A stretch of 64,000 nucleotides of DNA from Syntrophomonadaceae bacterium (GCA_012729495.1 JAAYCZ010000018.1:1-64000), one strand, 5' to 3'; shown: positions 21,166 through 31,999, counted from the first letter of the stretch. Notes: generated from the sequence alone by a model not told the origin. A program made the numbers and translations.

Positions 21166-21357
21166 TTACTTGTAAACAATCGTTATTTTGGATGACAATA
21201 TCTCTTCCAAAGCTTCGGTAACCATGCTGGAGAGGCGATAATTCTCATCGTTTTTTTTATCTTCGGATAATTTCCTGGCCTCTTTGGCAACTGCTACAAC
21301 CACCGCATATTTGCTCTGGCTGATATCCATAAGTTCTTTGGTTGACGGTGTAATCAA
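21166..21357 (-). CDS. rpoZ: DNA-directed RNA polymerase omega subunit
   Basis: Short; KYAVVVAVAKEARKL motif; between gmk and coaBC as in other Firmicutes. Confidence 0.88.
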   Translation of the reverse strand: MITPSTKELMDISQSKYAVVVAVAKEARKLSEDKKNDENYRLSSMVTEALEEILSSKITIVYK

Positions 21358-21953
21358 CTCCCAATCACCCCTTCATTATTTTTCCTGATTCTGCAGCGCT
21401 CGGCCACAATGATGGAGTATACTTTAACAACTGCCTCCTGCAAATCATCATTAGTTACCAAATAATCATAATAGCGGCTGTGTTCCATTTCTTCCCGGCA
21501 GGCGGCCATGCGTCTTTTAATGCTTTCCTCGGAATCTGTACCCCGTTTGCATATTCGCTGCGCCAGTTCTTCAATGCTGGGCGGTTCAATGAAAATAAAC
21601 ACACCCTGCGGCATTTTTTCTTTGACCTGCATAGCTCCCTGTATATCGATTTCCAGTAGGACATCAGAACCATCGGCAAGTTTATTGCTTACAAAACTTT
21701 GCGGGGTTCCGTACATATTATTATATACTTGCGCCCATTCAAGGAATTCACCCTGTTCAAGCATGGCTTGAAATTTTTCCGTATCGATAAAATAATAATC
21801 CTGTCCGTCAGTTTCTCCCACACGGGGTGGTCGGGTGGTCGCTGATACAGACACTTTAATATCAGTCAATCGTTTGAGCACAGCATCTTTTACTGTACCC
21901 TTACCGACGCCTGAAGGGCCGGAAATGACAAATAAAATACCAGTTCTATTCAT
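21354..21953 (-). CDS. gmk: Guanylate kinase
   Basis: FVISGPSGVGKGTV, TRPPRVGETDGQDYYFI. Confidence 0.97.
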   Translation of the reverse strand: MNRTGILFVISGPSGVGKGTVKDAVLKRLTDIKVSVSATTRPPRVGETDGQDYYFIDTEKFQAMLEQGEFLEWAQVYNNMYGTPQSFVSNKLADGSDVLLEIDIQGAMQVKEKMPQGVFIFIEPPSIEELAQRICKRGTDSEESIKRRMAACREEMEHSRYYDYLVTNDDLQEAVVKVYSIIVAERCRIRKNNEGVIGS

Positions 21954-21968
21954 ACTGCTGCACTTTCT

Positions 21969-22232
21969 TTAAATATCCTCGTTGGAATTATCTTTTGCTC
22001 CCAGACGATTGGCAACGGTTTCCGGCTGAACCGCGGATAGAATCACATGACTGCTGTCCGTAATAATTACCGCCCTGGTTCTGCGTCCGTAGGTGGCATC
22101 GATCAGAACACCCTTTTCGCGCGCTTCCTGGATTATTCTTTTAATGGGAGCTGACTCAGGACTGACGATGGCAATGATGCGATTAGCGGTGACAATGTTC
22201 CCGAAACCGATATTAACCAGTTTAATTTCCAT
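21969..22232 (-). CDS. remA: RemA-like extracellular matrix regulator (DUF370)
   Basis: [44 protein letters not shown]; position upstream of gmk. Confidence 0.92.
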   Translation of the reverse strand: MEIKLVNIGFGNIVTANRIIAIVSPESAPIKRIIQEAREKGVLIDATYGRRTRAVIITDSSHVILSAVQPETVANRLGAKDNSNEDI

Positions 22233-22265
22233 AAAACCCCGGTTGGCCCGGATCCACCTCCTGCT

Positions 22266-23147
22266 TTATTCAATATTTTGAATTTGTTCTCTGATTTTTT
22301 CCAGTTCAGCTTTTACTCTGATTACGATTTGGCCAATTTCAATATCATTGGCTTTGGAAGCAACTGTATTTATTTCTCTGAACATTTCCTGAACCAGAAA
22401 ATCGCTTTTGCGGCCGATTGCTTCTTCGCTGTTCATCAGTGTTTCATTTAACTGCTGGATGTGACTTTGTAAACGTACGATTTCCTCAGTTATACTTACA
22501 CGGTCTGCAAATATGGCCACTTCCTGCAAAATCCTGTTTTCGTCCACAGTATCCTGCGGTATCATTTCTTTTATTTTGGTACGCAGTTTTTCTTCATATT
22601 CCTGTTCCAGAAGCGGTGCTCTTTTTTCCAGTGTGCTGACTTCATTTAAAATAAAATCAGTTCTGGCCAGCAGATCGGTCAGTAAATTTCGGCCTTCCCG
22701 AATCCGCATATCCATCAATCCGTCAATGGCCTCGGCCAGCGATTTCTGTAAAGTCTGCCAGGTTATTTCCAGATCTTCTTCAGCCTCTTCCAGACTAAAT
22801 ACATCCGGTAAACGAAATATGTCAATCAGGCTGAAATTGGCATGCATATCCAGATTTTTTGCCAAATCCTTCAGTGAATTATAATAAGCCATCGCCAATT
22901 CTTTGTCAACCTTGATATTTCTCGTGCTTTCTCCTGTTTTCTCAATATTAATACTTAATTCAATGCGGCCGCGTTGAATGTGTTTTTTCATCTCTTCCTT
23001 GACCTTGTCCTCTAAAAGGCCATAACGGCGCGGCATTCTGATATGAGGGTCAAAATAACGATGATTGACCCCTTTCATTTCACAACTGATGGCATAGCCG
23101 TTTTCATTGAGCTGACTGCGGCCAAATCCAGTCATACTTTTAATCAT
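22266..23147 (-). CDS. yicC: YicC family endoribonuclease
   Basis: [13 protein letters not shown]-terminus; C-terminal NTVASKANDIEIGQIVIRVKAELEKIREQIQNIE. Confidence 0.95.
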   Translation of the reverse strand: MIKSMTGFGRSQLNENGYAISCEMKGVNHRYFDPHIRMPRRYGLLEDKVKEEMKKHIQRGRIELSINIEKTGESTRNIKVDKELAMAYYNSLKDLAKNLDMHANFSLIDIFRLPDVFSLEEAEEDLEITWQTLQKSLAEAIDGLMDMRIREGRNLLTDLLARTDFILNEVSTLEKRAPLLEQEYEEKLRTKIKEMIPQDTVDENRILQEVAIFADRVSITEEIVRLQSHIQQLNETLMNSEEAIGRKSDFLVQEMFREINTVASKANDIEIGQIVIRVKAELEKIREQIQNIE

Positions 23148-24319
23148 TAAAATTCAACCTTTCCCAATACTTTATACATCCGCGCAAACGCTTCCTGCAT
23201 TCTTTCCCGGGAAACGGTGAGAGCTATACGGAAATATCCTTCCCCATGTTCTCCGTAACCATTACCCGGAGTAATGATAACACCTGCTTTTTCCAGAATC
23301 AATTCGGCAAATGAGGCAGAATTATAGCCGCGCGGAACCGGCGCCCAGAGATAGAAGGTAGCCTGGGGGGCTTTGATATCCCAACCCATTTTACGAAGGC
23401 CGGCCATAGCTACATCGCGGCGCTCCTGATATATTTTACAGTTTTCTTTTATGGTATCCTGGGGTCCTTTTAAAGCTTCGATGCCAGCATATTGAATAGC
23501 CTGGAAAACACCTGAATCTACATTTGATTTGAATCGCCCCAGCGCTTCGATGGCATCCCGGTTACCGGCTGCCCAGCCAATGCGCCAGCCAGTCATATTA
23601 TATGTTTTGGACAGGGAATGAAATTCGATGGCCACATCTTTGGCCCCTGGAGCCTGCAAAAAACTGGGCAGCACAATGCCGTCAAAGGCCATCTCTGAAT
23701 AAGGCGCGTCATGGCAGACAAGAATATCGTATTGGCGGGCAAATTCCACTACTTTGACAAAAAAGTCGAGGCCGGCGATGGCGCCGGTAGGATTGTTGGG
23801 ATAATTTAAAAACATAAGCTTGGCCTGGCGGGCTATGTCCGAGGGAATGTCTTCCAGTACCGGTAAAAATCCATTTTCGGCTTTAAGCGGCATCATATAT
23901 GACTGTCCCCCGGCCAGCAGGGCTCCAATTCCGTAGACAGGATAGCCCGGATCCGGCACCAGGCTGATATCACCTTTATCCAGATAAGTAAAGGAAATAT
24001 GAGCTATACCCTCCTTGGAGCCCAACAAAGTGACTACTTCGGTTTTAGGATCCAGCTGTATCTGAAAACGCCGGTTGTACCAATCAGCAACCGCCGCTCT
24101 GAACTCCAGCAAACCAACGGAACTGGGATACTGGTGATTGGCACCGTCATAAATAGCGGTTGCCATCCGGTCAATGATATGTTTCGGGGTCGGTCGGTCG
24201 GGGTCACCAATGCCCAGATTAATGATATCGATTCCTTTTTCTCTGGCCTCGGCCGTTTTTTGTTCGATGCGGGCAAATAAATACGGGGGTAAATTTTGCA
24301 TGGCATGATTCACGTTCAC
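23147..24319 (-). CDS. dapL: LL-diaminopimelate aminotransferase
   Basis: [43 protein letters not shown]; adjacent to dapF. Confidence 0.88.
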   Translation of the reverse strand: MNVNHAMQNLPPYLFARIEQKTAEAREKGIDIINLGIGDPDRPTPKHIIDRMATAIYDGANHQYPSSVGLLEFRAAVADWYNRRFQIQLDPKTEVVTLLGSKEGIAHISFTYLDKGDISLVPDPGYPVYGIGALLAGGQSYMMPLKAENGFLPVLEDIPSDIARQAKLMFLNYPNNPTGAIAGLDFFVKVVEFARQYDILVCHDAPYSEMAFDGIVLPSFLQAPGAKDVAIEFHSLSKTYNMTGWRIGWAAGNRDAIEALGRFKSNVDSGVFQAIQYAGIEALKGPQDTIKENCKIYQERRDVAMAGLRKMGWDIKAPQATFYLWAPVPRGYNSASFAELILEKAGVIITPGNGYGEHGEGYFRIALTVSRERMQEAFARMYKVLGKVEF

Positions 24320-24358
24320 GGTATCCCTCCAATAATAATGTTATATTGACTCTGTAGC

Positions 24359-25195
24359 TCAAATAAGTTCAATCTTACCACTGAAAACATATTCAGCCGG
24401 TCCGGTCATATAGACATGCCGGTCCTTTTCGTTCCATTCAATCAACAGGTCGCCGCCCGGCAAATGAATCGTGGCCTGACGGTCACTCAAATCATTCAGT
24501 ACCGCTGCTGCCAGCACGGCACAGGCACCGGTTCCACAAGCCAGGGTAAGGCCGGCACCTCTTTCCCAAACCCTCATAATCATTTCATCCCGGGCCAATA
24601 CCTGCACAAATTCCACATTGGTTTTAGCCGGAAACAGGGGATCAGTTTCGATAACACTCCCCCAGGCAGCGATTGGTACCTGATTGATATCATCAACAAA
24701 TATTATACAATGAGGATTGCCCATGGAAACGGCCGTAATTTCAAATTCACCCTGACTCGTTGGCAATAAAGCCTTGACCGGTGAACCGTCCCCCTGCATG
24801 GGAATCAGGGATCGCTCCAGCACAGGCTGTCCCATATCCACGCGCACGTTTACTGCCTTGCCGGCCACAGTTTGGAGCTGGGGATAACGGGCTCCGGCCA
24901 GGGTTCTGATGGAAATATTTTCATTATTAACCCAGCCTTTATCAAACCCATAGCGGGCTACACAACGGATGGCATTGCCGCACATTTCCGGCTCGCTGCC
25001 GTCAGGATTGAATATGCGCATAAAAATATCCATCGCCTCATCCGGTCCGATTGCCACCAGTCCGTCAGCCCCAATGCCAAAATGGCGGTCACATAATAAC
25101 GATGCATATTTCTGCAGGTAATCAGCTTCATTCCAGGAACCGGTTTCGACGATGATAAAATCATTCCCCAGGCCTTGCATTTTAACGAAATCCAT
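24359..25195 (-). CDS. dapF: Diaminopimelate epimerase
   Basis: MQGLGNDFIIVE, PEMCGNAIRCVARY, ERGAGLTLACGTGACAVLAAA. Confidence 0.97.
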   Translation of the reverse strand: MDFVKMQGLGNDFIIVETGSWNEADYLQKYASLLCDRHFGIGADGLVAIGPDEAMDIFMRIFNPDGSEPEMCGNAIRCVARYGFDKGWVNNENISIRTLAGARYPQLQTVAGKAVNVRVDMGQPVLERSLIPMQGDGSPVKALLPTSQGEFEITAVSMGNPHCIIFVDDINQVPIAAWGSVIETDPLFPAKTNVEFVQVLARDEMIMRVWERGAGLTLACGTGACAVLAAAVLNDLSDRQATIHLPGGDLLIEWNEKDRHVYMTGPAEYVFSGKIELI

Positions 25196-25250
25196 CTTTT
25201 ACCTCCCTATTTATCAGGAATGTCTGGATATTGCGTATTCTTTTCAACAG

Positions 25251-27962
25251 CTATTCCATTTTAACATATCTGATATTGGAAACAAAAACCCTTTGCCAGG
25301 TATACAAAAGCAAACGAGCGATTACTCTTATGCCGGATAAACTAAGAATTAACAACCATTGCCAGCCCAGCAGGGGAACGGTTTTAAAAACAGACTGTAA
25401 AAAGGGCAGATAAATTACGCTCAATTGCATCATGACGGAAAAACATACAGCGAAAATTAAAAATTTATTTTTAAAAAACCCCAATTCAAACGGGGAATAA
25501 TTTTCCGAACGACATTCAAATACATAAAACAACTGAGCCATGACCAGGGTAGTGAAGGCCATGGTGCGGGCCAGATCAAGGCCATTTTGGCCCTGGGAAA
25601 CGCTCCAGCCGTAGGCAATCATAAATATAGCAATAGTGATCACCGCAATATAAATGCCGCGGCTGAAAATCGTCAAAGCCAGTTTATGAGCAAATATGCT
25701 TTCATTTTTAGGGCGGGGCCGACGTTTCATAATCCCGGGTTCAGGAGGTTCCACCCCCAATGCCATCGCCGGCAGGCCGTCTGTGACCAGATTGACCCAT
25801 AGTATTTGGATGGGCAGCAGGGGCAGCGGCAAAGCCATGATCGAAGCCAGCAGCATGACCATAACTTCACCGATATTGCAGCCCAGCAGATAACGGATAA
25901 ACTTTCTGATATTGTCATAGATGGCCCGGCCTTCATAAACCGCTTGTACGATGGTGGAAAAATCATCATCCATCAATACCATCGATGATGCTTCCCGGCT
26001 TACTTCCGTTCCGCTGATGCCCATGGCAATACCTATATCTGCCGCTTTTATGGCCGGAGCATCATTGATCCCGTCGCCGGTCATGGCCACCACCTGGCCA
26101 TGAGATTTCAGCACTTGCACAATCCGATTTTTATGTTGCGGTGAAACTCTGGCCAGCACCCGCTCTTTAATAACTCTTTGATATAGTTTTTCATCATCGA
26201 GATGGTCAATTTCGTGACCGCTAATAACCTCTCTGCCCTTAACCATTCCAATTTCCCTGGCGATGGCGCTGGCGGTCAGGGGGTGATCACCGGTAATCAT
26301 CACCGGAATAATCCCGGCACTGATGCATTGTCTGATCGAGCGTGGGGTTGCCTGACGCGGCGGATCTATCATTCCGCAAATACCGGCCAGAATCAGACCT
26401 GATTCCAGTTCCTTATCACTCATGTTTTCCCATTTACCGCTCGGCAGCGGTTTATACGCAAAACCAAGTACCCGCATCGCTTCATCTGCCCATTGGGCCT
26501 GTAACTTCAGGAAATACTTCTGCTCATTATGGCTGAGCATTAATATTCCTTCGGGTTTGATCAAACGGTCACAGGCAGGCAGGATAACTTCCAAAGCACC
26601 TTTTACCAGTGCCAGATACTCTCCGTTTTCTTCAATAATGGTGGTCATGCATTTGCGGTTGGAATCGAATGGTATTTCCCGCAGAATCTTTTGGCGTATA
26701 TGCAGGCCGGCCTTAGCGGCCATCACCAGCAATGCTCCTTCGGTGGGATCACCTTCAACTTCGTAACCATTCTGTGACGGTTTTAATTGGGCCTGATTGC
26801 AATTGAGGGCCACATTGAGGATCATACGGCTATTTACTGACTGCAGCGGATTAATAGATTTTCCCAGACTGGTAAATCCACCTTCGATCTGATAGCCGTC
26901 ACCGCCTAACTCCGCTATAGTATTGGAGGTGGCTATTTTTCGGACCGTCATTTGATTGCGGGTAAGAGTTCCGGTTTTATCCGAACAAATAACTGTCGTA
27001 CAACCAAGCGTTTCCACGGCCGGCAGTTTTCTAATGATGGCGTTGCGTTTGGCCATTCTCTGTACACCCAGTCCCAGCACAACTGTAACGATCGCCGGCA
27101 GTCCTTCCGGTATGGCAGCCACCGCCAGACTTATCCCGGCCATAAACATAGTCAGCAGCTTTTCCCCGCGTAAAATACCAAGTATGGAAACCAGGGCACA
27201 GACGGCGATACAGATTATAATCAGGATCTTGCCCAGATGATCCAGTCTTATCTGCAAGGGCGTCATAGATTTATCATTTTCTTTCATCATAGCGGCAATT
27301 TCACCCATAACCGTATCCATACCAGTGCCGACTACCAGGGCACGGCCTCTGCCGCGGGTTACAGAGGTTCCCATAAAGCACAGGTTGCTTCGTTCCGCCA
27401 ATACCGTTTCCGGCGGACATATTCCGCCGGCATCTTTGCTAACCGGCACGGATTCTCCGGTCAGGGCAGATTCATCAATTTCCAGACTGCTGCTATAGAC
27501 CAGACGCAAATCAGCCGGAACTTTATCACCGGCTTCAATTAATACCAGATCGCCCGGCACTACATCTACAGCCGCAATTTTTATGCGCTCACCGCCGCGT
27601 ATTACCATTGCCGTCGGGGAAGCTAACTTTTTTATCGCTTCCAGGGATTTTTCCGCCCGATATTCCTGGATAAAACCTAAAACCGCATTAATAACGACAA
27701 TTGCCATTATCGTTATAGCATCTCCCATTGCCCCTACCAAGCCTGAAATCAATGTTGCTACCAGCAGAACCAGCACCATGGTGTCAGTAAATTGATTCAA
27801 CAAAATCAGGGCCGGGTGAATTTGAGATGCAGAAATGAATGTATTATTGAATGTTTCCTTCCTTTTTAATGCTTCTTCGCCTGTCAGTCCCTGTTCTGTA
27901 TCACTTTTGAGCAGTTTAGCGGTTGCATCAATCGGCAGATTCCACCAGACATTTTTTGTCAT
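25251..27962 (-). CDS. P-type cation (Ca2+)-transporting ATPase
   Basis: ICSDKTGTLTRNQM, TGESVPV, MTGDGINDAPAIKAADIGIAMG, PEGLPA TM4 motif. Confidence 0.93.
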   Translation of the reverse strand: MTKNVWWNLPIDATAKLLKSDTEQGLTGEEALKRKETFNNTFISASQIHPALILLNQFTDTMVLVLLVATLISGLVGAMGDAITIMAIVVINAVLGFIQEYRAEKSLEAIKKLASPTAMVIRGGERIKIAAVDVVPGDLVLIEAGDKVPADLRLVYSSSLEIDESALTGESVPVSKDAGGICPPETVLAERSNLCFMGTSVTRGRGRALVVGTGMDTVMGEIAAMMKENDKSMTPLQIRLDHLGKILIIICIAVCALVSILGILRGEKLLTMFMAGISLAVAAIPEGLPAIVTVVLGLGVQRMAKRNAIIRKLPAVETLGCTTVICSDKTGTLTRNQMTVRKIATSNTIAELGGDGYQIEGGFTSLGKSINPLQSVNSRMILNVALNCNQAQLKPSQNGYEVEGDPTEGALLVMAAKAGLHIRQKILREIPFDSNRKCMTTIIEENGEYLALVKGALEVILPACDRLIKPEGILMLSHNEQKYFLKLQAQWADEAMRVLGFAYKPLPSGKWENMSDKELESGLILAGICGMIDPPRQATPRSIRQCISAGIIPVMITGDHPLTASAIAREIGMVKGREVISGHEIDHLDDEKLYQRVIKERVLARVSPQHKNRIVQVLKSHGQVVAMTGDGINDAPAIKAADIGIAMGISGTEVSREASSMVLMDDDFSTIVQAVYEGRAIYDNIRKFIRYLLGCNIGEVMVMLLASIMALPLPLLPIQILWVNLVTDGLPAMALGVEPPEPGIMKRRPRPKNESIFAHKLALTIFSRGIYIAVITIAIFMIAYGWSVSQGQNGLDLARTMAFTTLVMAQLFYVFECRSENYSPFELGFFKNKFLIFAVCFSVMMQLSVIYLPFLQSVFKTVPLLGWQWLLILSLSGIRVIARLLLYTWQRVFVSNIRYVKME

Positions 27963-28077
27963 TAAATAGTCTCCCCCAAATTACTTATTGACAAATGCTT
28001 ATTCACGGGACAGCTATAAAATGACATTAGACAGGCTATAGATTGGTCTTTTAAGCCAAAAACAACCGACACAAAAA

Positions 28078-28097
28078 ACCGCGGTAATTACCGCGGT
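28078..28097 (-). terminator. Rho-independent terminator
   Basis: Perfect 20-bp palindrome accgcggtaattaccgcggt followed on minus strand by TTTTTTG. Confidence 0.85.
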
Positions 28098-28126
28098 CGC
28101 CAGATAACTTTAAATATATTGATGCT

Positions 28127-28750
28127 TTACAGTAATGATTTTATTTTTATGGCAGATTCTTCCGTAAATTTGGTCTCATCAACACAGATTATATAATGGC
28201 TGCCATTATAATGAAAATTAGTGTTTACCTCCGCCAGATCAAAAACCCCGCAAGATTTCAGGACATATTCGCCTACTCTGGTACCAAACAGAATTACATA
28301 ATCAGGACGCAGGATTTCTATTTCTTCCATAAGATAAGGCAGGCAATTCATCAGCACATCAACCGAAGGCTTAATCGGTATGCCTTCGCATTTTTGATTA
28401 GTCAGTAAACAGTTGTATTCTTTGTCAATTAATTTGTTGGACATAAAACAATTGGTATTTTCCTTAACCGCACAAGCTTTGGGCTGACACCTGTCCATAA
28501 ATGTGTAATAAATTTTTTCGGTATTTAAATGCTTTATTAACATACTTCTGAGTTCAAGTACGGCTTCACGGTTCTTGGTAAATTTATTGTCACATTCAAA
28601 CACCATCAGCAACTGCGGTTGCAGATCACCTTTGCCCAGCGACGGGCGCCTTATACATTGGGTCAGCTCCTGACAGCGGTTGCATTTTACGATTCTGTCT
28701 TCCATGTCGATAATTCGTTTGATATTTTGTTCCCGAGTACCCTTTTTCAT
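28127..28750 (-). CDS. Uracil-DNA glycosylase superfamily-like protein, apparently degenerate
   Basis: CNRCQELTQCIRR Cys cluster near N-terminus and RPDYVILFGTRVGEYVL segment resemble Fe-S UDGs; GEAPG and HPS motifs not recognisable. Confidence 0.5.
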   Translation of the reverse strand: MKKGTREQNIKRIIDMEDRIVKCNRCQELTQCIRRPSLGKGDLQPQLLMVFECDNKFTKNREAVLELRSMLIKHLNTEKIYYTFMDRCQPKACAVKENTNCFMSNKLIDKEYNCLLTNQKCEGIPIKPSVDVLMNCLPYLMEEIEILRPDYVILFGTRVGEYVLKSCGVFDLAEVNTNFHYNGSHYIICVDETKFTEESAIKIKSLL

Positions 28751-28782
28751 AATATATCCCCCGTATAAGCAGCCAATTTACC

Positions 28783-29163
28783 CTAGAATTTTTCTAAATA
28801 TTCCCGGGTATGTTGATTGATACCCCAGGTTGAATCAGCTATCTTGCTGCAAATATAAGCGCGTATATTATCATCCATTGCAGGATCTTCTTTGTCTATC
28901 AGCAGGAAAAAGCAGCGTAAAATATCAACCATATTAAGAAACAAACGTTCAGTAGGCGTTTTTTTCAGCAGATTATCTTTTTTGCCATAGAAATAAACCA
29001 TCCTTTTGATTACCCAGGCAATTTCCGCATTGTTCCATAAACGCTTAGACAGAATTTCGGATAATAATTGCTCCGGGCCAATGGCATTTTCTCTTATCTC
29101 CAGTTCCTGCCAATCTTGCTTTCCCAATACCGTGGAAGGTATCCCGAACATTTCCTGTTCCAT
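28783..29163 (-). CDS. Hypothetical protein (about 126 aa from MEQEMFGIPSTVLG)
   Basis: ORF 28783-29232; ATG at 29163 is preceded by aaggggaac SD, which removes the overlap with the upstream gene. Confidence 0.6.
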   Translation of the reverse strand: MEQEMFGIPSTVLGKQDWQELEIRENAIGPEQLLSEILSKRLWNNAEIAWVIKRMVYFYGKKDNLLKKTPTERLFLNMVDILRCFFLLIDKEDPAMDDNIRAYICSKIADSTWGINQHTREYLEKF

Positions 29164-29191
29164 ATTGTTCCCCTTATGATTTATATAGAGA

Positions 29192-30040
29192 TCAGCGAAT
29201 AATTCTTCTGGCTCCGACATATGATCTCGCATAATATGATGAACTCATGGCAGTATATATAACTCCGCCGCTGCGGGGTGAACTCGAATGAATCATCTGG
29301 CCGTTGCCGGCATAAATGCCGACGTGATCAATACTGCCGCTGGCAGCATAAAAAAGCAGATCGCCTGGCTGCAGGTCGCTTTGGTCAACGGCTGTACCGA
29401 CTGAATACTGCCCGGCAGCCGTTCGGGGCAGACTGATACCGGCGCGGGCAAATATGTAACTGGTAAAACCGGAACAATCAAAACCACCGGGGCCGGAACC
29501 GCCATATTTATATGGTGTGCCTAAATACTGCGCCGCATCTTCCACCAGTCTTGTCCCACTTACATTGTCACCGGATCTTGACACGGTTGTATTGGCGGCG
29601 GCAGAAGCTTCAATTTTAAGCGTTTGACCAATTTTCAGATTATCAGAAGACAATCCGTTGCTGGTCTTTATGTTATTAATACTGGTTCCGAAATGCCGGG
29701 CAATCGCCCATAAACTATCGCCGCTTTTCACCACATATGTATGTGTATTGGCCGTTACCTCAGCTGATGCAGCCGGGGCTGGATTTGCTGCCGCTGCGGT
29801 TGTTGTCACCGTCTGATTGGAATTACTGGTAAGAATCAGATTCTGCCCGATTCTCAAAAAATCCGAATTCAGTCCATTTAATTTTTTAATTTGGTCTATG
29901 CTAACCCCATATGTATTGGAGATCTTCCATAACGTATCACCGGCTTTTACTATATAATTAGCTGGGGTTGCCAGTGCCATAGCTGTCATCAAAGTCCAGA
30001 TAAATAATGTTGCCAAAAAGAATAATAGCTTTTTTTTCAT
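29192..30040 (-). CDS. Secreted LysM (x2) - NlpC/P60 peptidoglycan hydrolase
   Basis: Signal peptide; two LysM repeats (YIVKAGDTLWKISNTYGVS, YVVKSGDSLWAIARHFGTS); NlpC/P60 GGFDCSGFTSYIF...GDLLFYAASGSIDHVGIYAG. Confidence 0.95.
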   Translation of the reverse strand: MKKKLLFFLATLFIWTLMTAMALATPANYIVKAGDTLWKISNTYGVSIDQIKKLNGLNSDFLRIGQNLILTSNSNQTVTTTAAAANPAPAASAEVTANTHTYVVKSGDSLWAIARHFGTSINNIKTSNGLSSDNLKIGQTLKIEASAAANTTVSRSGDNVSGTRLVEDAAQYLGTPYKYGGSGPGGFDCSGFTSYIFARAGISLPRTAAGQYSVGTAVDQSDLQPGDLLFYAASGSIDHVGIYAGNGQMIHSSSPRSGGVIYTAMSSSYYARSYVGARRIIR

Positions 30041-30132
30041 CCTACCCTACCTTTCGTTGAACAATTGCAATAAAATACTTAATTCAACACAGGTAGGGTA
30101 CTTTCCTGCAAACATTAATTATTTTTCATAAA

Positions 30133-30978
30133 TTATGTTAATTTATTTTTATATGCCTTTAAGCTCACCATCGTTTCCCGATCAATACCTGACACTCCAA
30201 GTTGGTCACGGCTTTCACTGCTACCCGGGCCATGATAGTCAGAGCCTCCGGTAACCAGCAGTTTTTTTTCACGGGCCAGCTTTAAGTAATCCGCGGTCTG
30301 TTGTTTACTGTGCCGAGGATAATATACTTCCAAACCCTCAATCCCGGTCTTTATCAACCTGCCTATCAGCGCCTGATTCTTAATCAAGCCGGGATGGGCC
30401 AGGACGGCTATGCCGCCGCTCGACTTGATTAATTCAATCGCTTCCCGGGGAGGAAATTTATAGCGTTTAACGTAGGCCGGCCGCCCATAGTCAATGTATT
30501 GTTCAAAAACCTGTCTGATATTTTCGGCATAGCCCGCCTCCACCATGGCCATGGCGATATGCGGCCTTCCAATCAGATCACTGCCGGCCAGACTGGCAAC
30601 TTTTTCAAAGCTTAGCCTGCATCCCAAATCATTTAATTTCTCCACCATCTGCAGGGCCCGGTTTCTTCTTTGCGTACGAATTTCGTGCAATCTGTCTCGG
30701 AAGCCGGGATGATTATAGCCAATGTAATATCCCAAAATATGAACTTCATTGCCCTCTTCCTCCGGTTCCGTATTTAACTCGATGCCGGGAACATAATCAA
30801 TTTTAAGGGCAGCGAACTTTATATAAGTAATTGTTTCTTCCACACCATCAAGGGTGTCATGGTCTGTGATGGAAATACCGACCAAACCTTGAGCAATCGC
30901 TTTTTTTATTAACGATTGCGGACTGAGGGTCCCGTCTGAAAAAGTTGAATGAACATGCAAATCATATTCGCAGTGCAT
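30133..30978 (-). CDS. PHP-domain phosphoesterase (TrpH/YciV-like); start refined to MHCEYDLHVHS
   Basis: DLHVHSTFSDGTLSP, SITDHDTLDGV, VLAHPG, GGSDYHGP. Confidence 0.92.
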   Translation of the reverse strand: MHCEYDLHVHSTFSDGTLSPQSLIKKAIAQGLVGISITDHDTLDGVEETITYIKFAALKIDYVPGIELNTEPEEEGNEVHILGYYIGYNHPGFRDRLHEIRTQRRNRALQMVEKLNDLGCRLSFEKVASLAGSDLIGRPHIAMAMVEAGYAENIRQVFEQYIDYGRPAYVKRYKFPPREAIELIKSSGGIAVLAHPGLIKNQALIGRLIKTGIEGLEVYYPRHSKQQTADYLKLAREKKLLVTGGSDYHGPGSSESRDQLGVSGIDRETMVSLKAYKNKLT

Positions 30979-30991
30979 AATTTGCCTCCTG

Positions 30992-31915
30992 TTAAATAAT
31001 TTGCTGCAGGGCATACAACACATTGGCAAATAAAATTTTCTCTGTTTCCGCGGCAGTAAAACCGCGATTTTGAATCATTTCCGGCAAAAACTGATATCCG
31101 CCTACCTCACTAATAATCATATCATCGGCTCCGTCAAAATCCGAACCCAAAGCCAGATATTCCACTCCGATCAGATCGGCAATATAGACCATATGATCAA
31201 GCATGGCATCATAATCTTTGCGTTCCTGGCTGACAAAATCAGCCACCTGGGTAATGCCTATTAAGCCTCCATGGTCAGCCAGCTTTTTTAATTGCTCATC
31301 ATCCAGATTGCGAGGATGAGGGCATAGGCTGAAGGCGTTGGCGTGGGTTACCATGACCGGTTTGCGGTAGTACTCCAGGGCATCATAAAAAGATCCCTTG
31401 GACATATGGGCCAGATCCAGGACCATCCCCAGCTGATCCATTTCCATAACCAGGCGGCGGCCAAGTTTGCTCAAGCCTCCGGCTGCCTCTGCCTCAGAGG
31501 CTCCGGCTGCAAATTGGTTGCGCTCGTTCCAGGTCGGACCGATACTTCTTAGACCGGCTCGATAAAGTAAGTATAATATGTCCAGATCATGACCCAGACA
31601 TTCCGCTCCTTCCAGATGCAACAAGGCCCCCATTGTTCCCGTCCGCTCAGCCGCCATGATGTCATCGTAACAGCGCACTTGCTGTATCTGCGCGGGGTTG
31701 GCTTCGATTTCCTGATAAAACTTCTGTAATTGTTGCAAGATCATCCGCAAAGTCCGGTTGGGTTCATCCGGCCGGGTAAACATGGCAAAAAATTGTAATC
31801 CTATGCCGGCCCGGACGGCACGTTCCAGATCAAATTGGCCCTGATTGCAGTCCAGATTCAGATCATTTTGCTGCAAGAAAGATATTGTATCACAATGCAG
31901 GTCAGCAATTCTCAT
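30992..31915 (-). CDS. Membrane dipeptidase (renal dipeptidase family); start refined to MRIADLHCDT
   Basis: ADLHCDTISF, MVTHANAFSLCPHPRNLDDEQLK, LGSDFDG; ggagag SD before ATG 31915. Confidence 0.93.
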   Translation of the reverse strand: MRIADLHCDTISFLQQNDLNLDCNQGQFDLERAVRAGIGLQFFAMFTRPDEPNRTLRMILQQLQKFYQEIEANPAQIQQVRCYDDIMAAERTGTMGALLHLEGAECLGHDLDILYLLYRAGLRSIGPTWNERNQFAAGASEAEAAGGLSKLGRRLVMEMDQLGMVLDLAHMSKGSFYDALEYYRKPVMVTHANAFSLCPHPRNLDDEQLKKLADHGGLIGITQVADFVSQERKDYDAMLDHMVYIADLIGVEYLALGSDFDGADDMIISEVGGYQFLPEMIQNRGFTAAETEKILFANVLYALQQII

Positions 31916-31999
31916 AGAAATTCTCTCCAATTCATTGGTCTTTTTGTGCTCATAATTAATATTTTATAAATTATATTATGTGCACGGGCAAGAGAAAAA

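Noticed and set aside
30041-30132. Possible c-di-AMP (ydaO) riboswitch before the LysM-NlpC/P60 gene
   Set aside because: Only about 92 bp is available and no consensus blocks are visible.
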